Positions 33,766-43,476 of a stretch of DNA of 64,000 nt are shown here, one piece after another. Numbering within the stretch: position 1 is the stretch's first letter; each line of letters opens with the position of its first letter. The notes under the pieces were generated by a model, which did not search any database, was not told where the DNA came from, and saw only the letters and a list, made by a program, of their open reading frames with translations. Location of the stretch: the NCBI GenBank assembly GCA_963971535.1, contig OZ020590.1, forward strand, positions 152,872,034 to 152,936,033, given 5' to 3'. The stretch is from Notolepis coatsorum (Eukaryota > Chordata > Actinopteri > Aulopiformes > Paralepididae). The position numbers and the translations under genes are program-made.

Positions 33766-33773
33766 TATATATA
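33766..33773 (-). promoter_or_regulatory. Predicted TATA box of the LTR promoter
   Basis: CTATATATACC on the minus strand. The start site expected 28-32 nt downstream falls at about 33743-33745, exactly where the self-complementary decamer begins. A GATTGG (CCAAT-box-like) motif lies further upstream in U3. Confidence 0.7.
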
Positions 33774-34016
33774 GCAAAGGGGTGCTTAATGACAAGCTGT
33801 GACAGCTGCGGGATGAGATTGACCATTGCTCCAGAAGCGTGTGGTTGGGGGAGCACCAATCAAACGGCATCTACGGGAAGAAGCGTGTGGAGAGGAGAAT
33901 GCAATTAATTAACCGAAAATGCCTTAAAGGAACAGAGCGAGTGGGTAAGCAGCGGACCAATCATCACAGTACTTTAAGAAGCCTGTGGTGGGGAAAGAAC
34001 CAAACCTCACACAAAG

Positions 34017-34875
34017 ACCAGACTACACTCCAGATTTGCACAGAACGACTTGAGCATCTCTGTTTGCAGTGTTCACAACGTCCTCCCTCTCAGTCTGGAA
34101 ACCGAAACCCTCCTCTTTTCTCATGTCCCTGCATCCTGGCACTTCACAGCAGAATGCCATGTTTTTTCCCCACTTCCCTAATGAGAAATTATGCTAAATT
34201 ACAAGCTGTTTAATCGAGTATGTCTGCTAGCAAGCTGTTAGCTACCAGTACGGTGGTCACTTGGTGTTGAGCTTGGACACGTCTGTTGTTGGATACGATT
34301 TAGTCCAGAATTGAATTGGTACAGTATAGTGCAGGTGGCGGAGATAACAGTGGAGGATCAGAATAGTCACTCTTGCTCTCTCATTCTCTCTAACTCTAGT
34401 CAATTAAATTAATGAAATTAAATTATTCCCAATTTTTCTAAGGATCCACAGGAACCCCCTGAAGGACCCCTGGGGTCTCCCCAAACCCCCCTGCTGAGAA
34501 GCATGTAGGGACGGCCTTCAGGGGCCTCTTACACTTCATTACCACTCAGGCATGTGCAGTCATTTCACATAATATCTCTGGATAGAATGAGCCTGTTCAG
34601 TGTTCACTCTATTCATTCCCTGTTCTATTTTTGGGAGCAGCAATAATCTATCGCTATGCAATCTTTAGAGAGTCTTCCTCTATCTATAGATACACTAGCG
34701 ACATTGTTAACGCTTTTATTTATATCTATACATTGTGTGAGGTAGTTTTAGTAATAAGTAAATACTTTCACGGTTATTCAAATAGTGTTTTTCACAACAA
34801 CGTTAGATAGGTTTGTGTATAATAAAACGTATTGTATTATGTAAACGTGCATATAGATTTTATGGATTGTGCATT
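34017..34875. other. Second copy of 8877-9745, no recognised gene
   Basis: Continuation of the block after the LTR element. No gene is seen. Confidence 0.4.
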
Positions 34876-34876
34876 C

Positions 34877-35157
34877 AACACCCTACCATATGTTGACATC
34901 AGCTATATACACCCTACCATCTGTTGTCATCAGCTATATACACCCTACCATCTGTTGACATCAGCTATATACACCCTACCATCTGTTGACATCAGCTATA
35001 TACACCCTACCATCTGTTGACATCAGCTATATACACCCTACCATCTGTTGACATCAGCTATATACACCCTACCATCTGTTGACATCAGCTATATACACCC
35101 TACCATCTGTTGACATCAGCTATATACACCCTACCATCTGTTGACATCAGCTATATA
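34877..35157 (+). repeat. 31-bp minisatellite, about 9 copies
   Basis: Same unit as 9748-9825 (about 2.5 copies there). Confidence 0.9.
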
Positions 35158-35217
35158 CCACGACAAGAGATATATAATGTTAATGACCTGAAATTATTCC
35201 ATTTTTGGGGGGGTGGG

Positions 35218-35312
35218 GGAACCCCCCATATATCGGTATCGGAAATTAAGAGTTGGACAATATCGGTATATCGGATATCGGTAAAAAAGCCAATATCGAA
35301 CATCCCTAGTTT
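35218..35312 (-). mobile_element. Partial hAT-like MITE end (second copy)
   Basis: ATATCGG-rich, ending CCAATATCGAACATCCCTA; paralogue of 9856-9948. Confidence 0.6.
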
Positions 35313-35502
35313 ATGTTCACCATCACCATTGATTTCACTGGGCAGTGATGTATTCAAATAAAATACTTGTCATTGACCGATCTGAAAAGTAGTTGTGGTC
35401 CTTGACCTGCTGTTTGCCTGTGTGCAATGTTTCATCCAAATCGGATCAGAACTGTAGATGTTATGGCTGGTGCAGGCAGGATAGACGGACACAGGACCAC
35501 AG

Positions 35503-36075
35503 GAGTGGCTGCAATACGCCCTCCAGCACTTGACGCTGTGCGGGTGTAAAGATACAGGAGTAGTGTTATAACCATCATATTACTGTCCGGCAGCGTGGCC
35601 ACATGGGTAGAGCTCTGGACTCATGATGGCCCTGTGGTCAAGGCCGCTGTTGGAAAGTGATGTCCAGCAGGGAGCACTCTGTCCTCTGGACTGGTCAGTA
35701 ACAATGCCCCTGTTATGGTGATAGGGACACTGTACAGCTGCGAGTGCCGTCTTTCAGGTGTGACTGAATTTGGTTGTTAAAGGACCCACTCGCAAAGAGT
35801 AGGGGGTTCCCCGACGTTCCTGGCCAAATGACCAATCAGGTCTCTGACATCAAGGCCCACCTAATCATCCCTTCCCCTTAAGTGGCTGATATATGTCTCC
35901 TGAGCCGTTCAGCCATTGTGTAGTGTGATGTGTGCCTGGTGCCAGTGTATGGCAGCCATTGAACCTGCGTAGCCCAAGGTTGGGTGCTATACTCATTGGT
36001 GGTGAAGGAGGCAATTTCCACCCTACATTGTAAAGCACTTTGAGTGTCTAGAAAAGCGCTATATAAATGGAAGGG
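35503..36075 (+). mobile_element. Retroposed element with L2/V-SINE-type 3' end
   Basis: The segment shared with 10930-11342 continues here to AAGCACTTTGAGTGTCTAGA and AAAAGCGCTATATAAATGG. This is a 3' end typical of fish L2 LINEs and the SINEs that borrow their tail. The 5' limit is uncertain. Confidence 0.5.
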
Positions 36076-36285
36076 TCATTCATCATAACGTAAACCATTC
36101 TATATTTATTTCTGAGTCAAATCTAATAATTTACGGTTAGGCTACTATCTATCTAAGTAACATGAAATTATAAACATTTTATGTTTAAAATCCTGATACA
36201 TAAATAACTGCATGTTTTGTTTACATTCAAGGTGTGTTTTGTTTATTCAAACTGAAGTGTTAATACCTGTACCTTCACTTGTGCT

Positions 36286-36290
<5 letters not shown>

Positions 36291-36327
<37 letters not shown>

Positions 36328-36486
36328 AATGTTATTAACAGATTGCAGAATGGGTACAATACAGTACAGCTCAATACACACAATTGTTAAGGGGATGCAG
36401 ACCAGAGAAAGGGGGTAACTGTACATTGGATTATCGACAAAACCTTACTTGGTCCCAAGAAGAGGGTCTTGTGTATTATTGGGTTA
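36291..36486 (-). mobile_element. Short LINE 3' tip with (CAAT)n tail
   Basis: GATT repeats, then UTR sequence with an internal deletion. It ends near gtgtattattgggttag. Confidence 0.75.
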
Positions 36487-37344
36487 GTTATGGTACCTGA
36501 GAGGTACATATTATTTTCCTGGTTATGGTTATGTATCCGAGTTTGTAGACAATGCAAATATAGTATTATGCAATGTTACTCTTAATATTGTGAACGTGAA
36601 TGTGTCATTCGATTATAAACTTTGTAAATGCACTTTTTGCATGTTTTAGTAGACGCATGTGTCAGTAGACAAAAGTGCTACAGGCAGGGGCGGAGCTTCC
36701 TATAGCTCCTATAGGCGCATAGGGGGGGGGGGGGGGGGGGGGGGGGGGCTCCAAGGGTGTAGCTTGCCTAGGGCCCCAAATGTACTAGGTCCGGCCCTGA
36801 CGTGTGCTTATTTGCTAACAGGGGATTAATAGCCTGCATGTGTGGAAGAGACTGCATATTGGCAATATTTAATTTAACTTTGACCCAGCCGGGGTTAAAA
36901 TGCCGCAGCAGACCCAATATGGAATTAATCATGATACATTTCCACGGGGGACGTGCTTGCGCCTTTCATCTACACCGTAGACCGTATGTACGCTCATTCT
37001 TGCACTGCGGAGAAAGGTCAGGGGGGATTAGTGGATCTCCTGCTACGATGTAGTTTATGGCTACGTTTCATTAGTGGGTTAATGTGCCCTCGTTGACCTC
37101 TCCTCTGCCCTCCCCTCGGGCCGTCTGGAGAACCGCTCCACCACTATAGAAAAAGCCCAGTGACCTTTGTGAGACAGAACGGGCTGAAAGCATCGCCGAG
37201 CTTGAACCCTCACACCCGTGGTGCCATCGTTCAAAAAATGTATTTCACTCGAATGCATCCACTGAGAGCAGATGCGATTACGGGCTGGCTGATCAAAATC
37301 GCTATTTGTTTTGAAGGAGGGTAGTGATTCAGTTTCTAATTGCA
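36487..37344. other. Spacer with a poly-G tract, no recognised gene
   Basis: It contains a run of about 28 G at about 36721-36748. The run is framed by caggggcgga and tccggccctg, a weak hAT-like inverted repeat without matching target repeats. Nothing else is recognised. Confidence 0.4.
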
Positions 37345-37626
37345 GTCTCCCGTAGGTGCTCTTTGAGGGCGGTTTTGAAGGAGGGTAGTGATTCACATTA
37401 CTTTACGGCTGTGGGTAGGGCGTTCCACATTGTTGTGGCATAATTGCGAAACGTGTTTAGTCCCTTGTTTGAGCCGAATCTGGGTTGAACATGATTTGTG
37501 GAGCTCCCTCTGGTGTTGTGGGCGTGGTATTCACTGACCTTTGGGTATTTCGATATGTACATGGGTACCTTAGTGGTGTAGTGTATCTTGTAGACCAGGC
37601 CCATTTAATAAAGTGTTCAATCAATC
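37345..37626. mobile_element. LINE insertion with 5' inversion (twin priming)
   Basis: 37345-37607 is the RT C-terminus in minus orientation. It is joined directly to the last 19 bases of the same family in plus orientation (taataaagtgttcaatcaat). Inverted 5' piece plus sense tail is the layout left by twin priming. Confidence 0.65.
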
Positions 37627-37648
37627 CACACAGTACATACAGTAACAA

Positions 37649-38501
37649 GGAAAGATGAAATTACCTACCTGGGTTCCATCCTAGAGGCTAATCTTTCCTG
37701 TGACAAAATGGCATCCAATGTAATAAAAAAAGTCAACCAACAAACTCGATTCTTGTACCGGATCTCCTCTCTGGTAAACAAGAATACCCTGAAGACTCTG
37801 GCAGGAGCACTCATTCAAGGGTACTACGACAATGCTTGCACCTCATGGTACCAAAGCACCTCAAAGGCGCTAAAAACTAAATTATAAACATCTCAAAACA
37901 AACTGGTCAGACTACTACTTGACCTTACTCCTAGAACCCACCTCACCCCTGCCCACTTTGACAACCTAGGATGGCTTAGAGTAGACGACAGAGTACAGCA
38001 ACTTGCCTGGTCCTGGTCTACAAGATACACTACACGACCAAGGTACCCATGTACATGTCAAAATACTTCCCAAAGATCAGTGAATACCACGATCACAACA
38101 CCAGAGGGAGCTCCACAAATCATGTTAAACCCAGATTCGGCTCAAACAAGGGACTAAACACGTTTCGCAATTATGCCACATCAATGTGGAACGCCCTACC
38201 CAAAGCGGTAAAGGAATGTGATTCACTACCCACTTTCAAAACCACTCTCAAAGAACACCTACGGGAGACTGCCATTCGAAACTGGCCCCTGTAAATGTCC
38301 TAACCCAACCCCCTCCAATGTACAGTAAATTACCAAGTATGGTTTTGTCAATATTCCAATGTACAGTTTTGTTTGTACAGTTGTACAGTGTTCCGGTGCT
38401 CTGGTCTGCATCCCCTTAACAATTGTGTGTATTGAGCTGTACTGTATTGTACCCATTCTGCAATCTGTGAATAAAGTTTTCAATCAATCAATTCAATCAA
38501 G
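37649..38501 (+). mobile_element. 5'-truncated LINE with 23-bp target duplication
   Basis: It encodes the RT C-terminus (with a premature stop near 37886 and a frame change near 38008), a UTR and an ATCA-type tail. The same 23 bases, beginning CCACACAGTACATACAGTAA, lie on both sides (37626-37648 and 38502-38524). This marks the insertion exactly. Confidence 0.85.
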
Positions 38502-38524
38502 CCACACAGTACATACAGTAACAA

Positions 38525-38837
38525 CAGCTACCACTAGGTGGCAGTGAGATCCTGTCGCACCACCTCATTGCATATCGCGCTACGCGTGTCTGGCGTCGCT
38601 CTCTGCTGAGGGGAGGTGCTTCCGTTTGAAGTATAGCTCCTTACTTATTTCACTCGTTTCTGCTAAATCTAACTCATCTTTAACGTTCGTTTTATTACAT
38701 GGTTTTATGACATTTGTGCTCATTTGACCACTAGTTCTAGTTTTATAGGTAGGTTAATGTCGCAATGATTCCTGCGGCCATTCCATGCAGATTCCATTAT
38801 CTCTGTTCTCTGAGTTATTATTATTCTGGTGAAAAAA
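38525..38837. other. Unique spacer upstream of the 54-bp repeat
   Basis: No gene is recognised. Confidence 0.4.
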
Positions 38838-39464
38838 ACGAACGAATTGTTTAATTTAGTACATGTAGGTATGAGTTATTATGGTGAAGAAACTAATGAA
38901 GTGTTTAATTTAGTACATGTAGGTATGAGTTATTCTGGTGAGAAAACTAATGAAGTGTTTAATTTAGTACATGTAGGTATGAGTTATTATGGTGAAGAAA
39001 CTAATGCATTGTTTAATTTAGTACATGTAGGTATGAGTTATTATGGTGAAGAAACTAATGCATTGTTTAATTTTGTACATGTAGGTATGAGTTATTATGG
39101 TGAAGAAACGAATGACTTGTTTAATTTTGTACATGTAGGTATGAGTTATTCTGGTGAAGAAACTAATGAAGTGTTTAATTTTGTACATGTAGTTATGAGT
39201 TATTATGGTGAACAAACTAATGCATTGTTTAATTTAGTACATGTAGGTATGAGTTATTATGGTGAAGAAACTAATGCATTGTTTAATTTTGTACATGTAG
39301 GTCTGCAAGATGTGCAGCGACCAGAAGACTCCAGCGGTGTTGTTTTATGTGTCTTCTGCAGGTATGTGCCTCCATGCATATTGTATGTTTATCAATGTAA
39401 ATTAATTTACCTGCTAACTCTATGCACTGTGGCATTTCCTGCTCTGTTCAGCATGTGGCGCTAG
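38829..39464 (+). CDS. Possible coding 54-bp repeat (18-residue units), unknown
   Basis: A 211-codon frame in which eight full units and one partial unit of 18 residues repeat (type NEVFNLVHVGMSYYGEET). A non-repeated C-terminus follows with a hydrophobic stretch (CILYVYQCKLIYLLTLCTVAF). The 54-bp period is a multiple of 3, and variation between units keeps the frame. Near the end of the array cttctgcaggtatgtg offers both a splice acceptor (AG at 39360-39361) and a donor (GT at 39362), so part of it could be an exon edge. It could equally be a simple minisatellite that happens to be open. I do not recognise a family. Confidence 0.3.
   Translation: MKKTNELFNLVHVGMSYYGEETNEVFNLVHVGMSYSGEKTNEVFNLVHVGMSYYGEETNALFNLVHVGMSYYGEETNALFNFVHVGMSYYGEETNDLFNFVHVGMSYSGEETNEVFNFVHVVMSYYGEQTNALFNLVHVGMSYYGEETNALFNFVHVGLQDVQRPEDSSGVVLCVFCRYVPPCILYVYQCKLIYLLTLCTVAFPALFSMWR
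38838..39303 (+). repeat. 54-bp minisatellite, about 8.5 copies
   Basis: Direct repeats of tacatgtaggtatgagttat followed by tatggtgaagaaactaatg variants. Confidence 0.92.
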
Positions 39465-39832
39465 TTTACCATTTCTGTTTTAAGTAATGTTTTGATTTTA
39501 TTTTGGTTTAGTGTAAGAGTTTAATTGTATAAAGCTCAGAGGCAGCCATACACATGTCTAGACGCGTGATTACGAAACCAAGCCGCATTTCTCGGAGACG
39601 CTCTCTGATTGGCACTGACTGACGCTCTCTGATTGGCCACTGACGCGTTTGCCCAATCCGTGACGAGCTGTGTCTTTGCCCATTTCCACGCCAAACAGCC
39701 TGCAAACTACCTGGCGTTCTATCGCCATGCTCTAAGACAAACTCTAACCTTAACCAACTTCGAAAGAGTGCCTAAGCTTAACCGTCGAAAGAACTTGCCG
39801 TCACGCTCTAAGACAAACTCTAACAAACTCTA

Positions 39833-41438
39833 CTACAAGAACCTAGGGGTCCACAAAGACGACTTCAAACTGGAAATGGTAACAACAGATGAGGTACTCA
39901 AAAAACTGAGCGCCCTCCAACCCAACAAGGCCACTGGCCATGACAACATCCCCTCCAAATTCCTCAGAGACTCAGCAGCCGCCATCACCCCAGTCATCAC
40001 ACACATAATAAACCTCTCCATAAAACAGGGACACGTCCCCAAGGACTTCAAAATTGCGAGAGTGACCCCTCTGCACAAAAAAGGCAGTAAATTAGACCCA
40101 GGCAACTACCGCCCTGTTTCTATCCTTACCTCCATCTCGAAAGTCATGGAAAAAATTGTATACGAACAGGTCGAAAAATACCTTGCGGAAAAAAATCTAA
40201 TCTACGAATTCCAATCTGGCTTCAGAACATCCCACTCCACTGACACATGCCTTCTCTATTTAAACGACCACATCAAACAAGAGGTGGACGCGGGCAAATA
40301 CTGCGGCATGGTCATGCTGGACCTACAAAAGGCCTTCGACACTGTCAATCACACCATTCTGATTGACAAGCTAAAAGCAATTGGTTTTGATAGTCTATCA
40401 GTGAGCTGGATGCAATCCTACCTGGAGGGGAGAGAGCAGATGGTGGAGGTAAACGGTACCCTATCCCCCCCCCCTCACAGTAAACTGTGGTGTTCCACAA
40501 GGAAGCATACTAGGTCCGCTACTGTTCCTAATTTATGCAAATGACATGTCGTCAGCTTGTGACTGCAACTTGTTCCTGTTTGCGGACGACTCAGCCCTGC
40601 TGGTCTCTGACAAGAACAAGTTACAGGTTGAAAAAACCCTCAGCTCAGAACTAGGCAAAATCTGCATATGGCTCGCTGATAACAAACTATCATTACACAT
40701 GGGCAAAACAGAGTCCATTCTCTTCGGTTCAAATAACAAACTCAGCAAGACCGACGGCTTCTCAGTTACAGTGGGTGACAATATTGTCACAAGGAAAGAA
40801 GATATTACCTACCTGGGTTCCATCCTAGAGGCAAATCTTTCCTGTGACAAAATGGCATCCAATGTAATAAAAAAGTCAACCAACGAACTCGATTCTTGTA
40901 CCGGATCTCCTCACTGGTAAACAAGAATACCCTGAAGACTCTAGCAGGAGCACTCATTCAAGGGTACTACGACTATGCTTGCACCTCATGGTACCAAAGC
41001 ACCTCAAAGGCGCTAAAAACAAAATTACAAACATCTCAAAACAAACTGGTCAGACTACTGCTTGACCTTACTCCTAGAACCCACCTCACCCCTGCCCACT
41101 TTGACAACCTAGGATGGCTTAGAGTAGACGACAGAGTACAGCAACTTGCAATGGGCCTGGTCTACAAGATACACTACACGACCAAGGTACCCATGTACAT
41201 GACAAAATACTTCCCAAAGGTCAGTGAATACCACGATCACAACACCAGAGGGAGCTCCACAAATCATGTTAAACCCAGATTCGGCTCAAACAAGGGACTA
41301 AACACGTTTCGCAATTATGCCACATCAATGTGGAACGCCCTACCCAAAGCTGTAAAGGAATGTGAATCACTACCCACTTTCAAAAACACTCTCAAAAAAC
41401 ACCTAAGGGAGACTGCAACCCGAAACTGGCCCCTGTAA
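39833..41438 (+). pseudogene. LINE reverse transcriptase with two homopolymer frameshifts
   Basis: The frame opens with NLGVHKDDFKLEMVTTDEVL and the RT core (LDPGNYRPVSILTSISKVME, MLDLQKAFDTVNHTIL). It shifts in a C run near 40466 and resumes with LFADDSALLVSDKNKL and the palm aspartates. It shifts again in an A run near 40868, and ends with the C-terminal region (RTHLTPAHFDNLGWLRVDDR, MWNALPKAVKECESLPTF). Both breaks are in homopolymers, so they may be mutations or sequencing errors. The endonuclease is missing. It is close in sequence to the fragments at 2597, 19174, 37649, 46139 and 56146, and more distant from the RT at 16536. Confidence 0.82.
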
Positions 41439-41560
41439 ATGTCCGAACACAACCCCCTCCAATGTACAGTAAATTACCAAGTATGGTCTTGTCAATAATC
41501 CAATGTACAGTGTTGTTTGTACAGTTGTACAGTGTCCCCCACCCACCCCTCCTACCCAAC

Positions 41561-41710
41561 CCCCCCCCCCCCCCCCACCCTACCCCACCCCCCCCCCCCC
41601 CCCCCCCCACTCCTAACGAACCCCCCCCCCCCCCCCCCACTCCTAACCAACCCCCCCCCCCCCCCCCCACCCACCCAACCACCTCCAATGTACAGTCCCC
41701 CCCCACCCCC
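41561..41710 (+). repeat. C-rich low-complexity tract in LINE 3' UTR
   Basis: Four long C runs separated by short ACCC/ACTCC stretches. It yields spurious Pro-rich and Gly-rich frames. Confidence 0.9.
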
Positions 41711-42255
41711 ACCTACCCAATCCAATGTACAGTTTCCACGCCTAATGTATATACTCTTTTCTTTCTGGACTCTTTTTGTATCACAAACAGTACTGTAATT
41801 GCAAATCTGGTATGATAAATGTATAGATGGAGCAGTACTGTCTATCTGTATGTCATGTATGTCATATATGTTACGATGAATTGAAAATGGGGGACCCTGA
41901 TGTAAACAAGACGAAAGTCTTTCTCTGGTCTGCATCCCCTTAACAATTGTATGTATTGAGCTGTACTGTACTGTACCCATTCTGCAATCTGTTAATAAAG
42001 TTTTCATTCATTCATTCATTCATTCAACCTTAACCAACTTCGAAGAGTGCCTAAGCTTAACCAGTGTAGAAACAGGCGTCGGCCAATCAGAGAGCGTCTC
42101 TGAGAAATGCGGCTTGGTTTCGTAATCACGCTGTCTAGACTGTAGCTTATGTACTGTGTTGTAGCACACAAGCGTTTTCACGGCGCATCAACAAACCGGA
42201 AGTCGACCATTTTGGAGATACTGAATGTTTACAACGCAACCGAACTCGCAACTGT

Positions 42256-42600
42256 TCTGATTGATTGATTGATTGATTGAAAAGTTTATTAACCGATTGC
42301 AGAATGGGTACAGTACAGTACAGCTCAATACATACAATTGTTAAGGGGATGCAGACCAGAGAAAGACTTTCGTCTTGTTTACATCAGGGTCCCCCATTTT
42401 TTATTCATCATAACATATATGACACACACGACATACAGATAGACAGTACTGCTACATCTATACATTTATGACATACCAGATATGCAAATACAGTACTGTT
42501 TGTGATACAAAAAGTGTCCAGAAAAAGAGTGTATATACATTTGACGTAGAAACTGTACATTGGAGGAGGTTGGGTAGGTGGGGTGGGTGGGGGGCTGTAC
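42256..42600 (-). mobile_element. LINE 3' UTR fragment with (CAAT)n tail, uninterrupted
   Basis: Paralogue of the split copy at 11345-13165; the empty site of the L2-like insertion is intact at about 42420. It marks the left edge of the second copy of part B. Confidence 0.8.
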
Positions 42601-42621
42601 ATTGTCTGGTCATTGTTGCTC

Positions 42622-42790
42622 AAAAGGGTCAATTATTGTTGTGTTTTTGGCTGTACTAATCGGTCGGACCGGGAAAAGCATTTAGAGTATACTTCAGATT
42701 GCCAAAATCTATTACAAATCAGGGAGAAGAGTGCAAAGAATTGTCTGAGGAAAGGAGGCAAACACCCCCTCTCCTCTACTCTCCCGCCTG
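42622..42790 (+). pseudogene. THAP domain relic (second copy)
   Basis: Starts YCCVFGCTNRSDREKHLEY. A 2-nt insertion (gagTAtacttc) relative to 13201-13367 breaks the frame just before the FRLP loop, so this copy is more damaged. Confidence 0.65.
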
Positions 42791-42954
42791 AATGAACTAC
42801 CAAAGTACCGATCAGCATTTTGATCCAAACATTTGTACTAGTAGACTATTTGAAAAAAAAATCGAATGTAAAGATCAGTTGATCTAGTAACGTTATTGAA
42901 TTACCTACCTTGGCTTTCACAATACACAATTCACAATACACATGTCCCCTCCCA

Positions 42955-43145
42955 CCCATCCACCCAATCCCTCCTAATGTACAGTTTCCTCCCCCTCGTA
43001 TGTATATATTTTCTGCTAAGATCTCTGTTTAACTACTGTATATTTGCATATCTTGTATGTCACAAATGTAACAGTACTGTATACCTGTATGTCAGAAATG
43101 TCATGATATATATCTGTATGTTGCGTCATTTATGTCATTTTAATC
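42955..43145 (+). mobile_element. LINE 3' UTR fragment, plus orientation (second copy)
   Basis: Paralogue of 13535-13730. Confidence 0.6.
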
Positions 43146-43185
43146 ATCGGCCGACATAGTGAACTACCTAGTTTTTTCACCATCA

Positions 43186-43396
43186 TACTGACTGAACTGT
43201 CCTGGGGCACAGGAAGAACATACTGACTGAACTGTCCTGGGGCACAGGAAGAACATACTGACTGAACTGTCCTGGGGCACAGGAAGAACATACTGACTGA
43301 ACTGTCCTGGGGCACAGGAAGAACATACTGACTGAACTGTCCTGGGGCACAGGAAGAACATACTGACTGAACTGTCCTGGGGCACAGGAAGAACAT
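43186..43396 (-). repeat. 35-bp minisatellite, about 6 copies, one orientation
   Basis: Units of ctgaactgtcctggggcaca plus ggaagaacatactga. It lacks the inverted half seen at 13766-13968. Confidence 0.92.
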
Positions 43397-43476
43397 GTGT
43401 GAATTCTTAAAATGGGTGGCTTTCCAATGGTGACAGCAATTACAACTATTCATGTCATTATTCTGCCTCCCTCCAG

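Larger units (their letters stand above)
29854..34011 (-). mobile_element. Sushi-like Ty3 LTR retrotransposon, Gag-protease only, with CAAAG target duplication
   Basis: Two LTRs (1010 and 1018 bp, TG..CA ends) flank a 2130-bp internal region. The 5-bp repeat CAAAG lies at 29849-29853 and 34012-34016. The element is inserted in the 30-bp minisatellite and is absent from block 1. The internal region codes for Gag and protease; there is no reverse transcriptase, RNase H or integrase. It must therefore have moved with enzymes from a related element. The LTRs differ by a handful of substitutions and one replaced stretch near the U5 end, so the insertion is young. Confidence 0.92.
33002..34011 (-). 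repeat. 5' LTR
   Basis: A 1010-bp LTR, directly followed on the plus side by the CAAAG target repeat and the resumed minisatellite (caaagaccagactacactcc). Confidence 0.92.
39829..42025 (+). mobile_element. 5'-truncated CR1/L2-like LINE with (ATTC)n tail
   Basis: It contains most of the RT domain, a C-rich 3' UTR, the AATAAAG signal and an ATTC tail at 42005-42025. A stretch of about 38 bp (aaccttaaccaacttcg and on) lies on both sides (39746-39783 and 42026-42063) and may be a rearranged target duplication. Confidence 0.82.
39563..42133. mobile_element. DNA element with about 50-bp inverted ends, hosting a LINE
   Basis: The left arm (39563-39612) reads CGCGTGATTACGAAACC and runs to CTCTCTGATTGG. 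The right arm (42083-42133) is its complement with few differences. TCTAGA occurs directly outside both ends (39557-39562 and 42134-42139), a possible target duplication. A plus-strand LINE occupies most of the interior. No transposase is seen. Confidence 0.65.

Noticed and set aside
34877..35157. CRISPR-like array of 31-bp units
   Set aside because: Units are contiguous direct repeats with no unique spacers, in a eukaryotic context; it is a minisatellite.
36675..36800. hAT element around the poly-G tract
   Set aside because: The ends CAGGGGCGGA and TCCGGCCCTG pair only partly, and the flanking 8-mers do not match.
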